Assembly (NCBI GenBank): GCA_902727905.1
Contig: CACVAR010000418.1
Coordinates: 1-11,508, forward strand
DNA length: 11,508 nt
Source: an uncultured Sulfurovum sp.
Lineage (GTDB): Bacteria > Campylobacterota > Campylobacteria > Campylobacterales > Sulfurovaceae
Direction of reading: 5' to 3'
The translations under genes and the position numbers were made by a program. Position 1 is the first letter of the stretch, and every line of letters begins with the position of its first letter. Shown here piece by piece: positions 6,463-11,508 of this stretch. Below the pieces are notes generated by a model that worked only from the letters and a program-made list of their open reading frames with translations, made no database searches and was not told the DNA's origin.

Positions 6463-7995
6463 ATGCAATCAAATTTTACAACATTGGATTGGATGATATT
6501 TTTTTCTTATTTTCTTATTTTAGTACTCACAACTGTCATTCTTAGTCAAACAAAAGTTAAGACATCAAGAGATTATTTTACGGGTAGTAATGCTATGCCA
6601 ATGTTTGCAGTTGCTATTTCTGTTTTAGCAACTTCACAGTCTGCAGCCACCTTTTTAGGTGGTCCAGAGTACTCTTATAAACATGATTTAACTTTTTTAG
6701 GTTTTTATGTCTCTGCTTTCTTAGCTGTTATTTTTGTCTCTAAAGTATTGGTTCCAAGGTTTTATGCTATTAATGCCATTACCGTTTATGAGTATTTAGA
6801 GCATCGTTATGGTGAAACTTCTAAGCGTTATGCTGGGATTATGTTTTTAGTTGGTCGGCTTTTCGCTTCAGGAGCGAGACTTTATATTGGAGCATTGGCT
6901 ATTTCAATGATACTCTTTTCAGATATTGCAGCTTCACATGTGGCTATCTCTATTGTTATCCTAATGGTAGGTGCTTTGGGCTATACCTATTTTGGAGGTG
7001 TAAAGTCAGTTATATTTTCAGATATTATTCAAGCCATAACTTATGTGGGTGCAGGAGTGGCTGTTTTAGTCTATTTATACTATTCATTAAACAGTGACTT
7101 TTCTACCATAGTAAGTACACTTTCAGAAAACGACAAGCTAAAACTCGTAGATTTTTCATTTTCAGGTGGCTTTAGCATTTGGACACTACTGACAGGTTGG
7201 TTTTTACTAAATATTGCAGCTTATGGTCTTGACCAAGATATGACCCAAAGGGTACTTACTTGTAAAAACAAAGAAGAGGGTGCTAAGTCTCTTATCTATT
7301 CCATAATATTTACACTTCCTGTCGCTTTTCTTTTTTTAGCCATAGGACTTTTACTTTATTTATTTTATCAGCATCCTGAATTAACGGCTGTTAAAACAGC
7401 TTGTGTAGATCAAAATGTAGATGGACAATCGGTAAAGATATTTATGCTATATATTTTAAATGAAATGCCTGAAGGTTTAAGAGGTTTAGTAACTGTTGGG
7501 GCTATTGCAGCTGCACTCTCATCAACCAACTCTGTACTCTCTGCCATGTCATCTGTAGCCATAGAAGACATCTATAGACCTTGGATTTCTAAAAACTCTA
7601 GAGATGAAGAACACTATTTAAATGCCAGTCGTTTCATGGTACTTGTTTTTGCTATTTTACTTTCATTTATGGCAATGGTTTCATTTTATTGGCAACAGTA
7701 TTCTGAGCTTCCCTTATTAAACTTTGCTCTAGGTGTAATGGCATTTGCGTATGCTTCTCTTTTAGGTGTTTACGGTGCTGCCATTTTTACGAACAGAGGA
7801 AATGAACAAACGGTTCTTTTTGCGTTAATAGGTGGTTTTTTAACAGTACTGATTTTACAGCCTTATATAATAGGAAGTATAATTGAGGTGAAAGTAGATT
7901 TTTCAGTCATGATGATTGTCGGAACTATGGTTTCATTTGCTATTATGATGTTAGGAAATAATAATAAAGTAAAGGAGATAAACAATGAGCAATAA
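6463..7995 (+). CDS. Sodium:solute symporter (SSF/SLC5 family)
   Basis: A 510-residue inner-membrane protein with about 13 hydrophobic helices, predicted to couple Na+ entry to uptake of an organic solute. Family marks include SRDYFTGSNAMP (35-46), ATSQSAATFLGGPEYSY (56-72), GGVKSVIFSDIIQ (178-190), the Q-D-MTQR loop near 258-263, and GAIAAALSSTNSVLSAMSS (346-364), whose Ala351/Ser353/Ser354 resemble the Na2 site of vSGLT. The substrate cannot be read from sequence; sugars, carboxylates, amino acids and vitamins are all known for the family. The last four codons overlap the sirtuin start by 11 nt, so the two are almost certainly co-transcribed and translationally coupled. The ATG has a good ribosome site and promoter. 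Confidence 0.87.
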   Translation: MQSNFTTLDWMIFFSYFLILVLTTVILSQTKVKTSRDYFTGSNAMPMFAVAISVLATSQSAATFLGGPEYSYKHDLTFLGFYVSAFLAVIFVSKVLVPRFYAINAITVYEYLEHRYGETSKRYAGIMFLVGRLFASGARLYIGALAISMILFSDIAASHVAISIVILMVGALGYTYFGGVKSVIFSDIIQAITYVGAGVAVLVYLYYSLNSDFSTIVSTLSENDKLKLVDFSFSGGFSIWTLLTGWFLLNIAAYGLDQDMTQRVLTCKNKEEGAKSLIYSIIFTLPVAFLFLAIGLLLYLFYQHPELTAVKTACVDQNVDGQSVKIFMLYILNEMPEGLRGLVTVGAIAAALSSTNSVLSAMSSVAIEDIYRPWISKNSRDEEHYLNASRFMVLVFAILLSFMAMVSFYWQQYSELPLLNFALGVMAFAYASLLGVYGAAIFTNRGNEQTVLFALIGGFLTVLILQPYIIGSIIEVKVDFSVMMIVGTMVSFAIMMLGNNNKVKEINNEQ

Positions 7996-8683
7996 GAAAG
8001 TATATATAGTAAGTGGTGCAGGACTTTCAGCTGAATCAGGCATTAGAACTTTTAGGGACTCAAATGGTCTTTGGGAAGATTACAGGGTGGAAGATGTTTG
8101 TTCAACAGATGGGTTTAGAAGAGACCGTCAGTTAGTGTTAGACTTTTATGATGCTCGTCGGGCTGACATAGAAGAGAAAGAACCAAACTATGCTCATAAA
8201 AGATTGGCAGAACTTAAAAATACTTATCCAGATAACATTGTAATGCTTACACAAAATGTAGATGATATGTTGGAGAGAGCAGGTTGTAATGACCTTGTAC
8301 ATTTACATGGAACATTAACAGACTTACGTTGCGAGTCATGTGATACCGTTTTCCCTATAGGTTATAAAACACAAGAGGGAGAGACCTGTCCTAATTGTGA
8401 GTCATCTCATATTCGGCATAATGTTGTCATGTTTGGAGAAGCTGCACCAGAGTATGAGCATCTTGGTAAGTTGTATTCTGAAGCAGACATGGTCGTGGTA
8501 ATTGGCACTTCAGGTCAAGTCATTGACACAGCCTATATGGCACAACGTATTCATAACTCTGTTTTAAACAATTTAGATGTAGATGAGTATCACGATAGAG
8601 CATTTAAGCATAAGTTTTATTTACCAGCTACCGAGGCAGCTGATGATGTTTGTAATTTGATTGAGGAATTTTTAGAAGGCTAA
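7985..8683 (+). CDS. Sir2-family NAD-dependent protein deacylase (class III sirtuin-like)
   Basis: A 232-residue cytosolic enzyme that uses NAD+ to remove acyl groups from lysines. It shows GAGLSAESGIRTFR (11-24), TQNVD (89-93), catalytic His108 in VHLHG, a zinc site of Cys116/Cys119 and Cys135/Cys138, and GTSGQV (174-179). Tyr55 and Arg58 in FYDAR match the Y-x-x-R pair that in CobB/SIRT5 enzymes recognises succinyl and malonyl lysine, so desuccinylase/demalonylase activity is plausible besides deacetylation. The C-terminal part differs from typical sirtuins: the usual hydrophobic-I-N strand that contacts the adenosine of NAD is replaced by a NSVLNNLDVDEYHD region. A strong AAGGAG (7972-7977) lies 7 nt before the ATG, inside the symporter gene. 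A cobB-type name would fit but orthology is not shown. Confidence 0.88.
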   Translation: MSNKKVYIVSGAGLSAESGIRTFRDSNGLWEDYRVEDVCSTDGFRRDRQLVLDFYDARRADIEEKEPNYAHKRLAELKNTYPDNIVMLTQNVDDMLERAGCNDLVHLHGTLTDLRCESCDTVFPIGYKTQEGETCPNCESSHIRHNVVMFGEAAPEYEHLGKLYSEADMVVVIGTSGQVIDTAYMAQRIHNSVLNNLDVDEYHDRAFKHKFYLPATEAADDVCNLIEEFLEG

Positions 8684-8687
8684 ATTT

Positions 8688-8712
8688 GGGAGACTACGTA
8701 AGTCGTCTACCC
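8688..8712. terminator. Hairpin across the convergent sirtuin/NlpC gene ends
   Basis: GGGAGAC (8688-8694) pairs with GTCT-a-CCC (8705-8712, one bulged A) around a 10-nt loop that can form a competing GACT/AGTC stem. The sirtuin stop is at 8681-8683 and the opposing gene's stop at 8694-8696, only 10 bp apart, so any terminator must lie within coding sequence. No T-run follows on either strand. Confidence 0.28.
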
Positions 8713-9140
8713 CATTGAAAATAACGTTTGTATTCTTTAAGTTTTGAAATAACAATTCTTTTATGAAAAGAACTTGCATGAATAAAACGTCCATTTCCAA
8801 GGTAGATTCCTACATGATTAACACGCTTCTGTTTTCTTGAATTAAAAAAGATAAGATCACCTTTTCTTAGATTCTTTCGGCTAACCTTTTTACCAACGCG
8901 TGCTTGTTTCCAAGAAGCTCTTGGAATTTTAATACCATTTTTTGCAAAAACTTTTTTTGTAAAACCAGAACAGTCGTAGCCACGTCGACCATTACCACCC
9001 CAAACATACTTTTTACCAAGTTTTGCTTTTGCTACTTTTTCAATGTAGATGTTTTGATAGTAGTCAAAATCTTGTGCTTTTATTGAAATTGAAAATAACA
9101 TAACTGTTAGTAGAATTAAAAAATTCTTTCGTAATAACAT
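8694..9140 (-). CDS. Exported NlpC/P60 cysteine peptidase (peptidoglycan hydrolase)
   Basis: A 148-residue protein with a signal peptide (1-22, ending SISIKA) and a single NlpC/P60 domain. The catalytic set is Cys57 in YDCSGF, His109 in VNHVGIYLG and His121 in FIHASS. KYVWGG-NG and LRKGDLIFF are typical of the fold, which usually cuts the D-gamma-glutamyl-diaminopimelate bond in peptidoglycan stem peptides. No SH3, LysM or lipobox is present, so it is a minimal, probably soluble periplasmic enzyme, and strongly basic overall. AAAGGA lies about 7 nt before the ATG. It is monocistronic and convergent with the sirtuin gene. Confidence 0.88.
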   Translation of the reverse strand: MLLRKNFLILLTVMLFSISIKAQDFDYYQNIYIEKVAKAKLGKKYVWGGNGRRGYDCSGFTKKVFAKNGIKIPRASWKQARVGKKVSRKNLRKGDLIFFNSRKQKRVNHVGIYLGNGRFIHASSFHKRIVISKLKEYKRYFQWGRRLT

Positions 9141-9170
9141 TAGTAATCCTTTAAATAAAAAAATTCACGC

Positions 9171-9178
9171 ATTATACA
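9171..9178 (-). promoter_or_regulatory. -10 element of the NlpC/P60 gene
   Basis: TGTATAAT on the minus strand (TATAAT at 9171-9176) sits 30 bp before the ATG, giving a start site near 9164. No -35 is clear. The mqnE promoter on the other side of the gap has a very similar TGTATAATG core. Confidence 0.45.
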
Positions 9179-9325
9179 TTTAAAAACTTTATTTAAGATT
9201 ATTTTATAATTAAAAATAAACAATTTTACATAAGTGTATCATAATTACTATTATTAATTAAAGTTATGGATTTTAATTAGTATTTTAGATGACTTTTCTG
9301 AGATAGCCATACTTAACACGAATTG

Positions 9326-9333
9326 TGTATAAT
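9326..9333 (+). promoter_or_regulatory. -10 element of the mqnE-proB operon
   Basis: TGTATAAT (TATAAT at 9328-9333) is preceded by a second TG, with no clear -35. Transcription would begin near 9340, about 20 nt before the ATG at 9361. This box covers the upstream in-frame GTG at 9325, which argues that the GTG is not a start codon. Confidence 0.5.
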
Positions 9334-9360
9334 GGCAAAAAATATTATGGACAGTATATT

Positions 9361-10434
9361 ATGACATTAATTGAAAAAGTAAAGAAGCGAATTAGACTAA
9401 CACAAGAGGAAGGCGAAGCTTTATATGAACTTGATTTATTTACACTTGGTGAGCTCGCAGATGGGATTCGTCAAGAGAAGTTTGGAAAGAAATCTTACTT
9501 TAATATAAACCGTCATATTAACCCTACGAATGTCTGTGCCGATGTTTGTAAGTTTTGTGCGTACTCAGCAACCAGAAAAAATCCAAACCAATATACGATG
9601 AGTCATGACCAAATTTTGAAGATAGTAGACAACTCTGTCTCGCTTGATGCTAAAGAAGTACACATAGTATCTGCACATAACCCCAATGATGGTGTAGAGT
9701 GGTACATGGGGGCTTTTAGAAAAATAAAAGCCAAATATCCTGACTTACATATAAAAGCCATGACAGCTGCAGAAGTAGACTTTTTAACCCGTGAGTATGG
9801 GTTGTCTTATGATGAAGTTCTTGACCTTATGATAGAGAGTGGGGTTGACTCTATGCCAGGTGGTGGAGCAGAGATATTTGACGAAAAAGTTCGTAAATAC
9901 TTATGTAAGGGAAAAGTTACTTCAGCACAGTGGTTAGACATTCATGAAAAGTGGCACAATAAAGGTCGTGAAAGTAACGCTACCATGCTCTTTGGACATG
10001 TGGAAACAAGAGCGCATAGAATTGACCATATGATAAGACTTCGTGATGTTCAAGACCGAACCAATGGATTTAATGCTTTTATTCCTCTGGTTTATCAACG
10101 TGAAAACAATTACATGAAAAATTGTGACTTCCCTTCAGGACAAGAGATTTTAAAGACCTATGCGATTGCGAGAATTATGTTAGACAATATCCCTCATATT
10201 AAAGCCTATTGGGTAACAGCATCCGTGAACTTAGCATTGATTGCTCAAGAGTTCGGTTGTGATGACTTAGATGGAACCATTGAAAAAGAGTCCATACAAG
10301 CAGCAGCTGGTGCAAAAAGTTCTAAGGGTATGCAGTTGGATGAGTTTATAGCGTTGATTAAAAGTTCTGGCTTTACCCCTGTGGAGCGTGACTCTTTGTA
10401 TAATGAACTTGTTGTGCATGATGAAAAAAGATAA
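9361..10434 (+). CDS. mqnE: Aminofutalosine synthase, radical SAM (menaquinone biosynthesis)
   Basis: A 357-residue radical S-adenosylmethionine enzyme that joins 3-[(1-carboxyvinyl)oxy]benzoate and SAM to make 6-amino-6-deoxyfutalosine in the futalosine route to menaquinone. The [4Fe-4S] motif is Cys59-x3-Cys63-x2-Cys66 in NVCADVCKFCAYSA. Further MqnE marks are HIVSAHNPN, SMPGGGAEIFDEKVR (GAEIF rather than the GAEIL common in MqnC), NATMLFGHVETRAHRIDH and NGFNAFIPLVYQ. I chose the ATG at 9361 over an in-frame GTG at 9325 because a TATAAT covers the latter and homologues start near here; the ribosome site (GGA) is weak. proB follows after 13 nt. This pathway is characteristic of Campylobacterota. 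Confidence 0.92.
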   Translation: MTLIEKVKKRIRLTQEEGEALYELDLFTLGELADGIRQEKFGKKSYFNINRHINPTNVCADVCKFCAYSATRKNPNQYTMSHDQILKIVDNSVSLDAKEVHIVSAHNPNDGVEWYMGAFRKIKAKYPDLHIKAMTAAEVDFLTREYGLSYDEVLDLMIESGVDSMPGGGAEIFDEKVRKYLCKGKVTSAQWLDIHEKWHNKGRESNATMLFGHVETRAHRIDHMIRLRDVQDRTNGFNAFIPLVYQRENNYMKNCDFPSGQEILKTYAIARIMLDNIPHIKAYWVTASVNLALIAQEFGCDDLDGTIEKESIQAAAGAKSSKGMQLDEFIALIKSSGFTPVERDSLYNELVVHDEKR

Positions 10435-10447
10435 AAAGGTATAGAAT

Positions 10448-11233
10448 TTGAAACGAGTTGTGTTTAAAGTCGGTAGTTCTGTCTTAACGGAGACCACAAA
10501 TATTGCAAAAGAACGTATGATGAACCTTGTAACGCTCATTGCTCAAACAAGAAAAAAGTATGAAGTTGTATTGGTGTCATCAGGTGCTGTGGCTGCTGGA
10601 TATACAGCGTTAAAATTAGATAGAAATAGAGCAACGAGTAAAAAGGTATTGGCATCTGTAGGGCAACCCATTTTGATGCACTCTTATAAAAACAAATTTG
10701 AGATTTATAATGTTGAAATTTCTCAGATACTTTTAACTGAAGAGGATTTTGATTCACGTATACATACAAAGATATTTCAAGATATTATAGACAGTACTTT
10801 AGAAAATGATATTTTACCAATTATTAATGAGAATGATATCTCCACAACTCCTGAACAACTTTTTGGTGATAATGATCAGCTTTCTGCTCATGTTGCGCAT
10901 TATATCGGTGCTGATATGTTGGTAATTTTGAGTGATATTGATGGATATTATGATGCTAACCCTAGTGAAAAACCTAATGCAAAAATACGTAAGGTTGTTA
11001 CTGAATTAAAACTAGAAGAGTTAAATCAGAGTCACACCCCCAATTCTGAGTTTGCTACAGGTGGAATTGTCACAAAACTAAAAGCTGCTGAATATATGAT
11101 AAATAAGGGTAAAAGTATGTTCTTATGTAATGGTTATGATTTAACAACAGCAAGAGAGTTTTTGATGGAAGGCATTCAAAACAAAGGGACACTTTTTACG
11201 CCTAAAGATAATGTAAAAAAAGGGAAACGTTAA
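10448..11233 (+). CDS. proB: Glutamate 5-kinase, kinase domain only
   Basis: A 261-residue amino-acid kinase that phosphorylates L-glutamate to gamma-glutamyl phosphate, the first step of proline synthesis in the cytosol. Motifs in order are FKVGSSVLT (6-14), VSSGAVAAG (43-51), PIINENDIS (123-131), GDNDQLSAHVA (139-149), LSDIDGYYDANPS (160-172) and ATGGIVTKLKAA (203-214). The C-terminal PUA domain present in the roughly 367-residue E. coli enzyme is absent, as in several Campylobacterota, with no frameshift evident. It starts with TTG, supported by AAAGG (10435-10439) 8 nt upstream. The 13-nt gap after mqnE points to one transcript. Confidence 0.9.
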   Translation: MKRVVFKVGSSVLTETTNIAKERMMNLVTLIAQTRKKYEVVLVSSGAVAAGYTALKLDRNRATSKKVLASVGQPILMHSYKNKFEIYNVEISQILLTEEDFDSRIHTKIFQDIIDSTLENDILPIINENDISTTPEQLFGDNDQLSAHVAHYIGADMLVILSDIDGYYDANPSEKPNAKIRKVVTELKLEELNQSHTPNSEFATGGIVTKLKAAEYMINKGKSMFLCNGYDLTTAREFLMEGIQNKGTLFTPKDNVKKGKR

Positions 11234-11270
11234 GTTAGTATTGACACGGTAATTGAAAACTAAATTCCTT

Positions 11271-11508
11271 TTAAAGAAAACAAGTCAATAATATTCCAAG
11301 CAAGTAATTTACGAGCTTGAGTTTTGTTGGAGATTTGATTAATATTAAGAAGATTTCTTCTATATCTGGTTGGATAAACTCCTCACCTTCTTGTTTTATA
11401 CATGTTTTCAGACTGTTTATCTCTACTTTGAATACTCGACAAATTGCGTTTATCCCCATGCCTTCTGCATAACAATCTATTATCTTGCTTTTTAATTTAT
11501 GCTTTGGA
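11271..11508 (-). pseudogene. IS1-type InsA-like transposase fragment, 5' end outside window, probably decayed
   Basis: The minus-strand frame is open from the window edge to TAA at 11271-11273. Its first part, KSKIIDCYAEGMGINAICRVF (around 11424-11486), reads like the helix-turn-helix of IS1-family InsA proteins, followed by SLKTCIKQEGEEF. After about position 11370 the sequence turns hydrophobic and no longer resembles a transposase. Another frame on the same strand (11260-11382, stop TAG) reads more like protein there (RKLLAWNIIDLFSL). A frameshift or junction between two pieces is likely. There is no DDE core in view. Family assignment is by recalled resemblance. Confidence 0.45.

Noticed and set aside
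9325..9360. GTG start that would lengthen MqnE by 12 residues
   Set aside because: A TATAAT box covers this codon and no ribosome site precedes it. The ATG at 9361 fits family starts better.
10267..10769. Two minus-strand open frames across the mqnE/proB junction
   Set aside because: They are antisense to well-supported conserved genes and have no recognisable content.
1..11508. CRISPR array, tRNA, rRNA, riboswitch or phage genes
   Set aside because: I looked for spaced direct repeats, cloverleaf sequences and structural phage genes and saw none. The small repeats present are not array-like.

Overview
The window reads as a low-GC chromosome segment of a Campylobacterota (epsilonproteobacterial) bacterium, plausibly a Sulfurimonas/Sulfurovum/Arcobacter-type organism. 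The grounds are the futalosine-pathway gene mqnE, a PUA-less glutamate 5-kinase, a porin of the epsilonproteobacterial outer-membrane type, and strongly A/T-biased codon use. No species is assigned, and nothing here was compared with a database.

Layout. (1) Positions 1-233 hold the 3' end of nadB (L-aspartate oxidase), followed by a perfect hairpin shared with the convergent gene. (2) Positions 298-3733, minus strand, hold a secreted multidomain glycoside hydrolase family 5 enzyme (binding domain, catalytic domain, Ig-like domain, two DUF11-like domains) with a Crp/Fnr-type regulator just upstream. This looks like an accessory polysaccharide-use cassette. (3) Positions 3734-4641 are a mobile-DNA patch: a 45-codon possible IS982-type transposase remnant that runs into a complete REP-associated tyrosine (HUH/Y1) transposase. 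The latter carries a GC-rich, hairpin-like in-frame insert beside its catalytic tyrosine. (4) Positions 4676-6205, minus strand, hold an outer-membrane porin with a lysine-rich N-terminal segment. (5) A 257-bp divergent promoter region follows. (6) Positions 6463-8683 hold a sodium:solute symporter overlapping a class III-like sirtuin by 11 nt. (7) Positions 8694-9140, minus strand, hold a small exported NlpC/P60 hydrolase. (8) Positions 9361-11233 hold mqnE and proB as a tight pair. (9) The right edge has an IS1-type InsA-like fragment on the minus strand, probably decayed.

How they may work together. nadB, mqnE and proB are core metabolism: NAD, menaquinone and proline synthesis. The GH5 enzyme, regulator, porin and symporter could supply extracellular degradation, outer-membrane entry and inner-membrane uptake, but only the regulator-GH5 and symporter-sirtuin pairs are supported by gene arrangement. 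I found no complete new defence or genetic system. The best leads are the insert inside the REP transposase, the GH5 cassette and the symporter-sirtuin pair.
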